A stretch of 64,000 bases of DNA from Streptacidiphilus albus JL83 (lineage in GTDB: Bacteria > Actinomycetota > Actinomycetes > Streptomycetales > Streptomycetaceae). Made by a program: the position numbers and the translations under genes. The first letter of the stretch is position 1; each line of letters starts with the position of its first letter. Positions 17,098 to 26,479 of this stretch are shown here, one piece after another. The stretch spans positions 5,962,017 to 6,026,016 of the forward strand of contig NZ_JQML01000001.1 in NCBI RefSeq assembly GCF_000744705.1, read 5' to 3'. The notes beneath the pieces are model-generated. The model made no database searches and was not told where the DNA came from. It saw nothing but the letters and a program-made list of their open reading frames with translations.

Positions 17098-18984
17098 ATG
17101 GAAAGCGCTGTGGACGCCAACGGCGCAGTACCCAAGCAGATCAGCAAGCTGAACCAGGTGGTGATCCGGTTCGCGGGGGACTCCGGGGACGGGATGCAGT
17201 TGACGGGGGACCGGTTCACGACGGAGACCGCCGGGTTCGGCAACGACCTGTCGACCCTGCCGAACTTCCCGGCCGAGATCCGGGCTCCCGCAGGGACGCT
17301 GCCGGGAGTCTCCTCGTTCCAGCTGCACTTCGCCGACCACGACATCCTGACTCCGGGTGACGCCCCGGACGTGCTGGTGGCGATGAACCCGGCGGCGCTG
17401 AAGGCGAATCTCGGGGACGTTCCGCGTGGTGCGGAGGTCATCGTGAACACCGACGAGTTCACCAAGCGGGCGCTGGCGAAGGCCGGCTATGCGGCCGATC
17501 CGTTGGCCGACGGCAGTCTGGAGGCCTATGCGCTGCACCGGGTGCCGCTGACGACGCTGACGGTGGAGGCGCTGAAGGACTCCGGACTGGCCCGCAAGGA
17601 CGCGGAGCGGGCGAAGAACATGTTCGCGCTCGGGCTGCTGAGCTGGATGTACCACCGCCCGACGGAGGGCACGGAGGGGTTCCTGCGGACCAAGTTCGCC
17701 AAGCGGCCGGAGATCGCCGAGGCCAATATCCGGGCCTTCAGGGCTGGTTGGAACTACGGCGAGACGACGGAGGAGTTCGCCACCTCGTACGAGGTGGCCC
17801 CGGCGTCGTCGGCGTTCGCACCGGGGCGGTACCGGAGCATGTCGGGGAACCTGGCCCTGTCCTACGGGCTGGTGGCGGCCGCGGAGCTCTCGGGGCTGCC
17901 GCTGTTCCTGGGCTCCTACCCGATCACGCCGGCGTCGGACATCCTGCACGAGCTGAGCAAGCACAAGAACTTCGGGGTGCGCACCTTCCAGGCGGAGGAC
18001 GAGATCGCCGGGATCGGCGCGGCGCTGGGGGCGGCGTTCGGCGGGGCCCTGGGGGTGACGACCACCTCGGGGCCGGGAGTGGCGCTGAAGTCGGAGACCA
18101 TCGGGCTGGCGGTGTCCCTGGAACTGCCGTTGGTGATCATCGACATCCAGCGGGGCGGGCCCAGCACCGGCCTGCCGACCAAGACGGAGCAGGCGGATCT
18201 GCTGCAGGCGATGTACGGCCGCAACGGCGAGGCCCCCGTGCCGATCGTCGCGCCGGCGACGGCGGGTGACTGCTTCCCGGCGGTGCTGGAGGCGGCGCGG
18301 ATCGCGTTGACCTACCGGACGCCGGTGTTCCTGCTGTCCGACGGGTACCTGGCGAACGGCTCGGAGCCGTGGCGGATCCCGGAGCGGGACGAACTGCCGG
18401 ACCTGCGGGTGGAGTTCACCCGGGAGCCGAACCGACCGGACGGGAGCTTCTGGCCGTACCAGCGGGACCCGGAGACCTTGGCGCGCCCGTGGGCCGTTCC
18501 GGGGACGCCGGGGCTGGAGCACCGGATCGGCGGGATCGAGAAGCAGGACGGCACGGGCAACATCTCCTACGACCCGGCCAACCACGACCACATGGTCCGC
18601 ACCCGGCAGGCGAAGATCGACGGGATCACGGTGCCGGACGTCGAGGTCGACGACCCCTCGGGCGCGGCCCGGGTGCTGGTGCTGGGGTGGGGCTCGACCT
18701 ACGGGCCGATCGCGGCCGGGGTGCGGCGGGTCCGGGCGGCCGGCGGGCGGGTGGCGCAGGCGCACCTGCGGCATCTGAATCCGTTCCCGGCCAACCTCGG
18801 CGAGGTGCTGGCGTCCTACGACCGGGTGCTGGTGCCGGAGATGAACCTGGGGCAGCTCGCCCACCTGATCCGGGCCAAGTACCTGGTGGACGCCCAGTCC
18901 TTCACCCAGGTCACCGGCCTGCCCTTCAAGTCCGACCAGCTCGCCGACGCCATCACCGCCTACTCGGAGAACGACCATGCCTGA
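17098..18984 (+). CDS. korA: 2-oxoacid:ferredoxin oxidoreductase, alpha subunit
   Basis: The 628-residue subunit fuses the gamma domain (VIRFAGDSGDGMQLTGDRF) at about 15-200 to the pyrimidine-binding alpha domain (GSYPITPASDILHELSKH) from about 265. It also has the long GNISYDPANHDHMVRTRQAKID segment typical of actinobacterial KorA. With KorB it oxidises a 2-oxoacid, probably 2-oxoglutarate, to acyl-CoA while reducing ferredoxin. ATG 17098 is used; GTG 17083, with GGAGG 11 bases upstream, is an alternative that adds five residues. It overlaps korB by eight bases. Confidence 0.93.
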   Translation: MESAVDANGAVPKQISKLNQVVIRFAGDSGDGMQLTGDRFTTETAGFGNDLSTLPNFPAEIRAPAGTLPGVSSFQLHFADHDILTPGDAPDVLVAMNPAALKANLGDVPRGAEVIVNTDEFTKRALAKAGYAADPLADGSLEAYALHRVPLTTLTVEALKDSGLARKDAERAKNMFALGLLSWMYHRPTEGTEGFLRTKFAKRPEIAEANIRAFRAGWNYGETTEEFATSYEVAPASSAFAPGRYRSMSGNLALSYGLVAAAELSGLPLFLGSYPITPASDILHELSKHKNFGVRTFQAEDEIAGIGAALGAAFGGALGVTTTSGPGVALKSETIGLAVSLELPLVIIDIQRGGPSTGLPTKTEQADLLQAMYGRNGEAPVPIVAPATAGDCFPAVLEAARIALTYRTPVFLLSDGYLANGSEPWRIPERDELPDLRVEFTREPNRPDGSFWPYQRDPETLARPWAVPGTPGLEHRIGGIEKQDGTGNISYDPANHDHMVRTRQAKIDGITVPDVEVDDPSGAARVLVLGWGSTYGPIAAGVRRVRAAGGRVAQAHLRHLNPFPANLGEVLASYDRVLVPEMNLGQLAHLIRAKYLVDAQSFTQVTGLPFKSDQLADAITAYSENDHA

Positions 18985-20041
18985 GCGCACAGGTACCTAC
19001 CCCTCGCTGACCCTGGTCCCCAAGAGCACCACGCCGCTGGGCACCAGGGACTTCAAGTCGGACCAGGAGGTGCGGTGGTGCCCGGGGTGCGGGGACTACG
19101 CGATCCTGGCGGCGGTCCAGTCGTTCCTGCCGGAGCTGGGGCTGGCCCGGGAGAACATCTGCTTCATCTCGGGCATCGGCTGCTCCTCGCGGTTCCCGTA
19201 CTACCTGAACACCTACGGCATGCACTCCATCCACGGCCGGGCGCCGGCGATCGCGACCGGGCTGGCCACCTCGCGGACGGACCTGTCGGTGTGGGTGGTG
19301 ACCGGTGACGGTGACGCGCTGTCGATCGGCGGGAACCACCTGATCCACGCGCTGCGGCGGAACGTGAACCTGAAGATCCTGCTGTTCAACAACCGGATCT
19401 ACGGGCTGACCAAGGGGCAGTACTCGCCGACCAGCGAGGTCGGGAAGATCACGAAGTCGACGCCGATGGGCTCGCTGGACGCCCCCTTCAACCCGCTCTC
19501 GCTGGCGATCGGGGCGGAGGCGACGTTCGTGGCCCGGACGATCGACTCGGACCGCCAGCACCTGCAGTCCGTGCTGCGGGCGGCGGCCGAGCACGAGGGC
19601 ACCGCGCTGGTGGAGATCTACCAGAACTGCAACATCTTCAACGACGGTGCGTTCGACGCCCTGAAGGAGCCGGAGACGCGCGAGCACGCGCTGATCCGGC
19701 TGGAGCACGGCCGGCCGATCCGCTTCGGTCCGGGCGACGCGATGGGGGTGTTCCGCGACCGGGTCACCGGGCAGCTGGGCACCGGCCCGGTGACCGAGGC
19801 GAACGCGGCCGAGGTCCTGGTCCACGACGCCCACGCAACGGATCCGGGCACCGCCTTCGCGCTGACCCGGCTGGCGGACCCGGACACCCTGCACCACACC
19901 CCGATCGGTGTGCTGCGAAGCGTCCGGCGACCGGTCTACGACACCCTCATGGCCCAGCAGCTCGACACCGCGGTCGCCCAGCGCGGCGTGGGCGAGCTGG
20001 ACTCCCTCCTCACCGGCGCCGACACCTGGACGGTGGGCTGA
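18977..20041 (+). CDS. korB: 2-oxoacid:ferredoxin oxidoreductase, beta subunit
   Basis: The 354-residue subunit binds thiamine pyrophosphate: WCPGCGDYAIL starts at residue 34 and GDGDALSIGGNHLIHALRRN lies at about 113-132, followed by NNRIYGLTKGQYSPTS. This is the standard KorB/PorB arrangement with one cysteine pair near the N-terminus. The pair yields reduced ferredoxin, which could feed P450s and Fe-S enzymes in the strain. The long GC-rich gap after the gene (20042-20271) shows no further gene. Confidence 0.93.
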   Translation: MPERTGTYPSLTLVPKSTTPLGTRDFKSDQEVRWCPGCGDYAILAAVQSFLPELGLARENICFISGIGCSSRFPYYLNTYGMHSIHGRAPAIATGLATSRTDLSVWVVTGDGDALSIGGNHLIHALRRNVNLKILLFNNRIYGLTKGQYSPTSEVGKITKSTPMGSLDAPFNPLSLAIGAEATFVARTIDSDRQHLQSVLRAAAEHEGTALVEIYQNCNIFNDGAFDALKEPETREHALIRLEHGRPIRFGPGDAMGVFRDRVTGQLGTGPVTEANAAEVLVHDAHATDPGTAFALTRLADPDTLHHTPIGVLRSVRRPVYDTLMAQQLDTAVAQRGVGELDSLLTGADTWTVG

Positions 20042-20258
20042 GCGCGGGCAGCCCCGGGCTCCAACGGCCGGCGGGCCAGGTTCCGGGTCGGAGTGACGCG
20101 GCCACCCACCGGTGCAGCTCCACCCGTGGGCAGGTGTACGCCGCCGCGGGCCGGGCACCCGTGGCGGCGACGCTGCGGCGCATCGGGGACGGCCTGGGCT
20201 GACGCCGGTTCCGGGGCCGGTCGCCGACCGGGCCCGGACCGCCGGCGGGGGGCTCCCC

Positions 20259-20264
20259 TAGGCT
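20259..20264 (+). promoter_or_regulatory. -10 like hexamer TAGGCT, candidate leaderless promoter
   Basis: TAGGCT ends seven bases before ATG 20272 and there is no Shine-Dalgarno sequence between them. The arrangement matches common actinomycete leaderless promoters. No clear -35 hexamer is visible in the GC-rich upstream stretch. Confidence 0.4.
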
Positions 20265-20271
20265 GCACGCC

Positions 20272-21528
20272 ATGATGCTGCGCACCATGGTGCTGGACAC
20301 CTGGCAGAGGAGAGGCGGCCGGAGCCGGCGGTTCTGGGGCGCGGGCGTCACCTTGCTGGTGACCGGGTGCGCCATCGTCCTGCTCGTCTCCTTCGGGTCG
20401 GGTCCGGGCAGCAGCAAGGGCGCAGCCCTGGGCTCCGGCACCCCGGCCAGTCTGCAGCCGTTGCAGCGGCTCGCCTTCGGGATGTCCTACGGGGACACCC
20501 TCACCTTCGACACCGGCCAACAGCTGGACCGGGCGCTGGACGACGCGGTGGCCCTCGGCGTGACCTGGGTGCGCACCGACCTGTCCTGGGAGGACATCCA
20601 GCCGGACAGCTCGGACAAGTTCCAGTGGCAGCGGTTCGACCGGGTGTTGGCGGCGGCGCGGGCACGGGGGCTGAACGTGCTGCCGACGATCTCCTACACC
20701 CCGCCGTGGGAGCGCCGGCCCGGCTGCACCGGCGGCCAGTCCTGCGCGCCGGTGGATCCCGCCGCCTTCGCCGCCTTCGCCCGGGAGGCGGCGGCCCGGT
20801 ACGCGCCGATGGGCGTGCATGTCTGGGAGATCTGGAACGAGCCCAACATCGGCTTCTGGGCGCCGCAGCCGGACCCGGTGGCCTACACCGCGCTGCTGCG
20901 CGACACGTCCGCGGCGATCCGTTCGGCGGACCCGAAGGCGTACCTGGTGATGGGCGGTCTGGCCGCGGTGCCGACCGATCCGGCGCGGGGCTACCTCTCG
21001 CAGACCGACTTCCTGGCCGCGGTCTCGAAGCTCGGCGCCAACCGGATGGTGAACGCGATCGGCTACCACCCCTACAACTACCCCAACCTGCCCAGCGCGA
21101 CCACCTCCTTCGGGACCCCCTTCCAGCGGATCAGCGACTTCGGCGGCAGCAGTCTGGAAGCGGTGCTGGCCGAGTACGGAACTCCGGACATGCCGATCTG
21201 GATCACCGAGACCGGGGCGCCCACCGACGGGCCGGGGGCGGCGGCCGACGGCCGGAGCACCCCGCCGAACAGCACCCATGTGACGGAGGCCTTCCAGGCC
21301 GCGATCGCGACCGACACCGTGCGGGCGGCCGCCGCCAACCCCTTCGTCTACACCCTGTTCTGGTACACCGACCAGGACTCGGCGCCGCCCACGGATCCCT
21401 CCGACCGTTCGCAGTTCTACGGGCTGCGGCGCTACGACGGCACCCGGAAGCCCGCCTTCGCCGCCCTCAAGGACGCCATCGCCGCCTACCAGCGGTCGAG
21501 GGCGGCCGCCACGCCGGACAGCGGCTGA
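20272..21528 (+). CDS. Secreted or membrane-anchored glycoside hydrolase, clan GH-A (GH5/GH39-like), copy 1
   Basis: The 418-residue protein has a basic N-terminus and one hydrophobic segment (FWGAGVTLLVTGCAIVLLVSF, about 25-43), so it is exported or anchored. The TIM-barrel domain carries the clan GH-A acid/base in VWEIWNEPN and the nucleophile in IWITETGAP. The WVRTDLSWEDIQPD and RGLNVLPTISYTPPWER stretches are typical of cellulase-family or GH39-like hydrolases. It probably trims an extracellular polysaccharide. It is a tandem paralogue of the next gene and sits beside the polysaccharide operon, which suggests processing or turnover of that polymer. Confidence 0.8.
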   Translation: MMLRTMVLDTWQRRGGRSRRFWGAGVTLLVTGCAIVLLVSFGSGPGSSKGAALGSGTPASLQPLQRLAFGMSYGDTLTFDTGQQLDRALDDAVALGVTWVRTDLSWEDIQPDSSDKFQWQRFDRVLAAARARGLNVLPTISYTPPWERRPGCTGGQSCAPVDPAAFAAFAREAAARYAPMGVHVWEIWNEPNIGFWAPQPDPVAYTALLRDTSAAIRSADPKAYLVMGGLAAVPTDPARGYLSQTDFLAAVSKLGANRMVNAIGYHPYNYPNLPSATTSFGTPFQRISDFGGSSLEAVLAEYGTPDMPIWITETGAPTDGPGAAADGRSTPPNSTHVTEAFQAAIATDTVRAAAANPFVYTLFWYTDQDSAPPTDPSDRSQFYGLRRYDGTRKPAFAALKDAIAAYQRSRAAATPDSG

Positions 21529-21530
21529 CC

Positions 21531-21536
21531 TAAGCT
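21531..21536 (+). promoter_or_regulatory. -10 like hexamer TAAGCT, candidate leaderless promoter
   Basis: TAAGCT ends seven bases before ATG 21544, the same spacing as in front of the preceding paralogue (TAGGCT at 20259). The hexamer overlaps the two bases after the stop codon of copy 1. The duplication seems to have carried its own promoter and start context. Confidence 0.45.
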
Positions 21537-21543
21537 GTGCCGC

Positions 21544-22785
21544 ATGGCTGAGCGAACGGATGAACGGCAGCGGCTGCGGCTGCGGACCGGCCTCGTCTCG
21601 TTGGTCTTCGTCCTGGTGGCCACAGCCCTCGGGGTCCACGCGTCCTCCTCGGACGCGCCGACGGCCCCGGGCGCCAAGGCCGCCGCCTCGGCCCCGGCCG
21701 GCCTGGTGGGCACGGGCGGCGCCCGGAGCATTCCGCTGGACTTCGGCGTCGCCTACGGGGACACCCTCCCGTTCGACTCGGACCAGAAGCTGGACAGCGC
21801 GCTGAACGACGCGGTGACCCTCGGTGCCACCTGGGTGCGCGCCGACCTGTCCTGGGAGGACATCCAGCCGGACGGTCCGGGGACCTACGACTGGCAGCGC
21901 TTCGACCGGGTGGTCGAGGCGGCGCGGGCGCGCGGGCTGAGCGTGCTGCCGACGATCTCCTACACCCCGCCGTGGGAGCGCTCGCCGGACTGCGCCAACG
22001 GCCAGTCCTGCGCACCGGTGGACCCGAACGCCTTCGCCACGTTCGCGCGGACGGCGGCGGCCCGGTACGCGCCGATGGGCGTGCACACCTGGGAGATCTG
22101 GAACGAGCCCAACATCCCGTTCTGGGGGCCCAAGCCGGACCCGGCGGCCTACACCGCGCTGCTCAGGGTGACCGCCAAGGCGATCCGCTCGGTGGACCCC
22201 AAGGCGTTCCTGCTGATGGGCGGTCTCGCCGCGGTCTCCACCGACCCGAAGATCAACTACGTCTCGGCGACCGACTTCCTGGCCGCCGTCTCGAAGCTCG
22301 GCGCCAACCGGCTGGTGAACGCCATCAGCTACCACCCCTACACCTATCCGTACCTGCCCACCGCCACCACCTCCTTCGGCACCGCGTTCCAGCGGATCAG
22401 CAGCTACGGCAGCGTCAACCTGGAGGCGGTGCTGACCAAGTACGGGACCCCGAACCTGCCGGTCTGGGTCACCGAGACCGGTGCGCCCACCAACGGCCCG
22501 GGGGCGGCGGCCGACGGCACCACCATCCCGCCGAACGCCACGGACGTCACCGAGGGGTTCCAGGCCGAGATCGCCACCGCCACGGTGAAGGCCGCCGCCG
22601 CCAACCCCTATGTGGGCGCGGTGTTCTGGTTCAGCGACCAGGACACCGGCACGCCGGCGCAGAAGAACTACCGCTCGCTCTTCTACGGCCTGCGGCGCTA
22701 CGACGGGAGCGAGAAGCCGGCCTTCACGGCGTTCAAGAACGCCATCGCCGCCTACGAGAAGTCGCTGCAGCCCCCGACGCCGTAG
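21544..22785 (+). CDS. Secreted glycoside hydrolase, clan GH-A (GH5/GH39-like), copy 2
   Basis: The 413-residue paralogue of the preceding gene is near identical in motif order: WVRADLSWEDIQPD, TISYTPPWER, TWEIWNEPN (acid/base) and VWVTETGAP (nucleophile). The N-terminus (LVSLVFVLVATALGVHA, about 18-34) acts as a signal or anchor, followed by an Ala/Pro linker. The main differences lie in the N-terminal 60 residues and in substrate-side loops such as GFWAPQPD versus PFWGPKPD. The two copies may split substrate or chain-end preference. A 17-base direct repeat (GACGCCGTAGCCGGYCC) spans the stop codon. Confidence 0.8.
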   Translation: MAERTDERQRLRLRTGLVSLVFVLVATALGVHASSSDAPTAPGAKAAASAPAGLVGTGGARSIPLDFGVAYGDTLPFDSDQKLDSALNDAVTLGATWVRADLSWEDIQPDGPGTYDWQRFDRVVEAARARGLSVLPTISYTPPWERSPDCANGQSCAPVDPNAFATFARTAAARYAPMGVHTWEIWNEPNIPFWGPKPDPAAYTALLRVTAKAIRSVDPKAFLLMGGLAAVSTDPKINYVSATDFLAAVSKLGANRLVNAISYHPYTYPYLPTATTSFGTAFQRISSYGSVNLEAVLTKYGTPNLPVWVTETGAPTNGPGAAADGTTIPPNATDVTEGFQAEIATATVKAAAANPYVGAVFWFSDQDTGTPAQKNYRSLFYGLRRYDGSEKPAFTAFKNAIAAYEKSLQPPTP

Positions 22786-22821
22786 CCGGCCCGACGCCGT
22801 AGCCGGTCCGGAGCCTCGGCC

Positions 22822-22837
22822 GGCCCGGAGCCGGGCC
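22822..22837. terminator. Short hairpin between convergent genes
   Basis: GGCCCG pairs with CGGGCC around a GAGC loop in the 60-base gap between the second hydrolase and the polysaccharide operon that runs toward it. The stem is only 6 bp in very GC-rich sequence, so this is a weak bidirectional terminator candidate. Confidence 0.3.
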
Positions 22838-22845
22838 AACGGCGG

Positions 22846-24018
22846 CTAGACGGACCGCAGCAGCTCCAGGTAGCGCCGCATCAGGTCGGGCCAGGCGTAG
22901 TGCTGTTCGGCCCGCAGCCGTCCCGCCGTGCCGAGGCGGTCGGCCAGGGCGCCGTCCGCCAGCAGTCGGCGGCAGGCCGCCGCCAGCGCCTCGGGGTCGG
23001 CCGGCGGTACCAGCAGCCCGCACTCCTCGTCCACCACGACGTGCGGGATGCCGCCCACGGCGGAGCCCACCACCGGGGTGGCGCAGGCCATGGCCTCGAC
23101 CAGGCTCATCCCGAAGGACTCCGACTCGGTGCGCGAGGGCAGCACCAGCACGGCCGCCGTCCGCACGGCCTGCACCAGGTCCGCGCCGGTGAGCTCGCCG
23201 ACCGCGTCGACCCGGTCGGCGACGCCCAGGCGCTCGGCCAGCCGCAGGTGGTCCGCGAGCGCGTCCCCGCCGCCGACCAGTCGCAACCGGACCCCGGAGA
23301 GCCCGGGGGCGTCGGGGGAGTCCGCGGCGTCCGGGGAGTCCGCGCCGGTGACCAGGGCGAAGGCCCGGAGCAGCACGTCGACGCCCTTCCAGGCGGAGCT
23401 GCGGTCCATCCGTCCGACGTAGAGGAGGGTGCGGGGCCGCCGGGAGGCGGGCTCCCCGGGGGTGAAGCGCTCGGTGTCGACGCCGGGGGTGATCCGGACC
23501 GCGTGGTCGTGGCCGGCCGCCAGCGACACGGGTGAGACCGCGACCAGGGCCCGGGCGCGGGCGAAGACCCGGGGCAGCACCCGTCGTTCGTAGACCGAGA
23601 TCAGCCGGTCGGCCGCGCCGCTGCCGGGCTCGCCCTTGAGCATCGACCCGGCGTGGTAGGTCAGCACGGTCGGCCGCCGTCCGGCCACGGCGACCGCGAG
23701 GTCGCCCAGCCCCGGCACCGGGGCGTGGGCGTTGACCACCTCGGCGCCGGTCCGCCGCAGCCAGTACCGCAGTTGCAGCGGCCACAGCGGACTGAGCGGC
23801 GTGTTCGACAGCCGCAGCCAGGCGCCCAGCCGGACGACCGTGACGCCGTCCTCCTCGGCGACCGCCGTCCGCAGCCCGGAGGGCCGGGTGGTGATCACCA
23901 CCGGGCGCAGCGCGTCGTCGGCGGCGACGGCGGCGGCGACCCGGGCGGCGTAGTGCTCCACCCCGCCGACCTTGGGCGGGTAGTAGGGCGAGACGATCGC
24001 CACGGTGCGCCGGCTCAT
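22846..24018 (-). CDS. Glycosyltransferase, GT4 family
   Basis: The 390-residue GT-B enzyme opens with IVSPYYPPKVGGVEHYAARV, the acceptor-side glycine-rich loop of GT4 enzymes. It has the LLYVGRMDRSSAWKGVDVLLRAF donor strand near residue 200 and the ESFGMSLVEAMACATPVVGSAVGGIP nucleotide-sugar signature (E-x7-E) near 310. It adds a sugar to a growing lipid-linked glycan on the cytoplasmic side. Its ATG overlaps the pyruvyl transferase stop (ATGA). It is the last gene of the operon. Confidence 0.88.
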   Translation of the reverse strand: MSRRTVAIVSPYYPPKVGGVEHYAARVAAAVAADDALRPVVITTRPSGLRTAVAEEDGVTVVRLGAWLRLSNTPLSPLWPLQLRYWLRRTGAEVVNAHAPVPGLGDLAVAVAGRRPTVLTYHAGSMLKGEPGSGAADRLISVYERRVLPRVFARARALVAVSPVSLAAGHDHAVRITPGVDTERFTPGEPASRRPRTLLYVGRMDRSSAWKGVDVLLRAFALVTGADSPDAADSPDAPGLSGVRLRLVGGGDALADHLRLAERLGVADRVDAVGELTGADLVQAVRTAAVLVLPSRTESESFGMSLVEAMACATPVVGSAVGGIPHVVVDEECGLLVPPADPEALAAACRRLLADGALADRLGTAGRLRAEQHYAWPDLMRRYLELLRSV

Positions 24019-25289
24019 CGGACGGTCGGCGCCGACAGGTCGGCCTGCAGCTCGGCGACGAACCCGGCGGCGCGGGCCGAGTAGCCGGGGATCACTCGGC
24101 GCAGGTGCTCACGGTAGGCGTCGCCGTCGACCAATAGCTTGTCGACGAGGGCGATGAGCGAGTCGGCACGGGCCTCGGTCATCGGCACCACCCAGTGGCC
24201 CAGGTCGAGGTCCTCCATGATCCCCCGGGTCTTGTGGTCGTACTCGACGGCCGCGCAGGGGACCCCGGCCAGCAGGCCGAAGATCACCGAGTGGAACCGG
24301 GTGCCGAGGATGAAGTCGGCGGTGCCGTAGAGCGCGAAGACGTCGTGGTGGTCGACCCGGTCGTCGTCGAGCACGTGCAGCCGGGGGCTGCCGACGCGGT
24401 CGGCGATCCGGGAGTTGACGATCCGGTCGTCGTCGGCCTGGAAGCTGCAGGTGACCTGGGGCACGAGCACGACCTGGCAGTCCTCCCGTTCGAGCAGGTG
24501 CCGGACGGTGGCCGCCATGGCCGCCTCGTAGCCGGACTGGGCCTCGCTGCCCAGGTACTGACGTGCCGTCATCAGCACCAGGACGGCGTCCTCGGGGATG
24601 CCGAGCTGCTGCCGCCAGGGCCGGTCCGAGGCGCCGTGGAAGGCGAAGGCGCTGTCGACGCCGCGGACCAGATTGGCCGGGGGCACCCCGGCCTCGTCGA
24701 GCCGCTGCAGGCTGATCTCCTCGCGGACCACCACCCGTCGGCAGGTCGCCAGCACCCGGCGGACCATCAGCCGCTGCACCCCGGTGGGGAAGGGCCCGTA
24801 GGACTGCGGGCCCAGCACCGTGGGGACCGCGAACCGGTGGGCCAGCCACAGCGGCAGCAGCAGGAAGCCGATGCTCAGGTCGGAGGCGAAGTCGGCCTTG
24901 CCGTTGAGCCGCCCGCCGCCCAGGGAGAAGACCAGGTCGGCCTCGGCCAGGGCCCGCAGCTCCGCGCGCATCTCCCCCGGCAGCAGCCAGGAGACCGCCC
25001 TGAGCAGCGGTGCGCTGCCGGGGACGGCGGCCAGCAGGGCGAGCCCGAGCGCCAGCAGCTTGCGGCTGATCCGGACCAGTCGGCCGACCGTCTCGTCGCC
25101 CACGTACCGGCGGATCGAGCCCAGGTTCGGCACGCCGTCGAACTCGGGCCGCTGCTGCGGCTGTTCGAAACCGGCGATGTGCAGCTCCGCCCCCGGAAAG
25201 GCCAGTTGGAGCTGCTCGACGGCGACGCTCAGCAGGGCCGCGTCGCCGCGGTTCTCCCGCAGGTACGCGTCGACGATCACGATCTTCAC
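24015..25289 (-). CDS. Polysaccharide pyruvyl transferase family protein
   Basis: The 424-residue protein begins VKIVIVDAYLRENRGDAALL (N-R-G-D-A-A-L nucleotide/PEP loop). It carries SLGGGRLNGK near residue 135, GPQSYGP near 175 and the late ILGTRFHSVIFGLLAGVPC motif (the G-T-R-x-H core of CsaB/WcaK-type ketal pyruvyl transferases). It would place a pyruvyl ketal from PEP on a sugar, giving an acidic polymer and often a site for S-layer-type binding. The GTG start overlaps the upstream gene's stop (GTGA), which rejects the longer open frame. Confidence 0.85.
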   Translation of the reverse strand: MKIVIVDAYLRENRGDAALLSVAVEQLQLAFPGAELHIAGFEQPQQRPEFDGVPNLGSIRRYVGDETVGRLVRISRKLLALGLALLAAVPGSAPLLRAVSWLLPGEMRAELRALAEADLVFSLGGGRLNGKADFASDLSIGFLLLPLWLAHRFAVPTVLGPQSYGPFPTGVQRLMVRRVLATCRRVVVREEISLQRLDEAGVPPANLVRGVDSAFAFHGASDRPWRQQLGIPEDAVLVLMTARQYLGSEAQSGYEAAMAATVRHLLEREDCQVVLVPQVTCSFQADDDRIVNSRIADRVGSPRLHVLDDDRVDHHDVFALYGTADFILGTRFHSVIFGLLAGVPCAAVEYDHKTRGIMEDLDLGHWVVPMTEARADSLIALVDKLLVDGDAYREHLRRVIPGYSARAAGFVAELQADLSAPTVR

Positions 25290-26479
25290 AGGGCGACGAC
25301 CTCCAGGTAGTGGTGTTCCAGGGCGTCGAGGAACTCCGCGACGCCGTACCGCTCCGCCCGCAGCGCCGAGGCGGCGCCCATCCGTTCCAGCGCCCCCGGG
25401 TCGGCCAGCAGCCGGCCCAGTGCCGCCGCGAGTTCGGCCGCGCTGCCCGCCGTCACCAGTGCGCCGTTGTCCGGACCGACCAGCTCCGGCAGTCCGCCGA
25501 CCCGGGAGGCCACCATGGGCCGCCCCAGCTGCAGCGCCTCCAGCGCGACGGTGGGGAAGTTCTCCGGCCACAGCGAGGGCAGCACCACCACGGCCGAGGC
25601 CCGCAGCCGCCCGGCCACGCCCTCCGGCGACAGCCGGCCGTGGAAGCGTACGCTCCCCCCGGCGGTGAGGTCGGCCGCGGCGGCCTCCAACCGGGCCCGG
25701 TCGGTCCCGTCCCCGACGATGTCCAGCCGCGCGCCGGGGCGTTCCGGCAGCAGCAGCCGGAACGCGTCCAGCAGCACCTGGACGCCCTTCACCGGTTCCA
25801 GCCGCCCGACGAAGAGCAGCTGTTCGGTCCCGGTCGGCGGCTCCGGGGCGGCGGTCCGCTCGATCCCGTTCGGCAGCACGAACACCGGGACCCGCCCCAC
25901 GTCCCGGCGGACCGCCTCGGCGAAGTAGGCGCTGGGGGCCAGCACCCGGTCCAGCCGCCGGATCCGCGGCAGGTAGCCGGGACGCTGGAGGAACCGCAGG
26001 TAGAGGTAGCGGGCCCGGTCGCCGGCCGACAGCCGCCCAGCGCCGGTACCGGCGCTGGCGAGGTTCCAGCGGAGCAGCGACAGCGTCCAGTCCTCGGGGC
26101 CGTGCACGGTCAGCAGCCGGGGGCGGCCCCGGGTCGCGGCCAGCACCGCCGGGCTGAACTCGCCGATGGTGTGCAGGTGCACGCAGTCCGGACGGAACCC
26201 GGCGAGCTCCCGGCGCAGGATCCGGTGGGCCGGCCGGTGCCAGAAGTAGCCGAGCAGCCGCCGGGCGGGACCGCCGGCGACGGCCGGCACCAGCACGTCC
26301 GCGAACAGCTCCGGCGCCGCACCGGAGCGGTCGGCCGAGGACGGGTCGCCGGCCAGCAGGTCGGTGGCGACCACCCGGACCTCGTGCCCGCGCGCCCGCA
26401 GCCCCTCGGCGATCAGCCGGACGCTCTTCTCCGCGCCGCCGGCCTCGAAGCCGATGTTGACGATCTGCAGGATTCTCAC
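25286..26479 (-). CDS. Glycosyltransferase, GT4 family
   Basis: The 397-residue GT-B protein starts at GTG 26479 after GGAGG on the minus strand and overlaps the flippase stop by four bases. It shows ILQIVNIGFEAGGAEKSVRLIA at the N-terminus and LLFVGRLEPVKGVQVLLDAF near residue 215. WPENFPTVALEALQLGRPMVASRVGGLPEL (the E-x7-E donor signature) lies near 300. It most likely builds the repeat unit of the exported polysaccharide, together with the neighbouring transferases. Donor sugar and linkage cannot be inferred. Confidence 0.87.
   Translation of the reverse strand: MRILQIVNIGFEAGGAEKSVRLIAEGLRARGHEVRVVATDLLAGDPSSADRSGAAPELFADVLVPAVAGGPARRLLGYFWHRPAHRILRRELAGFRPDCVHLHTIGEFSPAVLAATRGRPRLLTVHGPEDWTLSLLRWNLASAGTGAGRLSAGDRARYLYLRFLQRPGYLPRIRRLDRVLAPSAYFAEAVRRDVGRVPVFVLPNGIERTAAPEPPTGTEQLLFVGRLEPVKGVQVLLDAFRLLLPERPGARLDIVGDGTDRARLEAAAADLTAGGSVRFHGRLSPEGVAGRLRASAVVVLPSLWPENFPTVALEALQLGRPMVASRVGGLPELVGPDNGALVTAGSAAELAAALGRLLADPGALERMGAASALRAERYGVAEFLDALEHHYLEVVAL

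Noticed and set aside
17098-20041. korAB as a biosynthetic gene pair of the deoxysugar cluster
   Set aside because: These are common housekeeping subunits in actinomycetes and there is no overlap or shared promoter with the cluster; only an indirect electron supply is possible.
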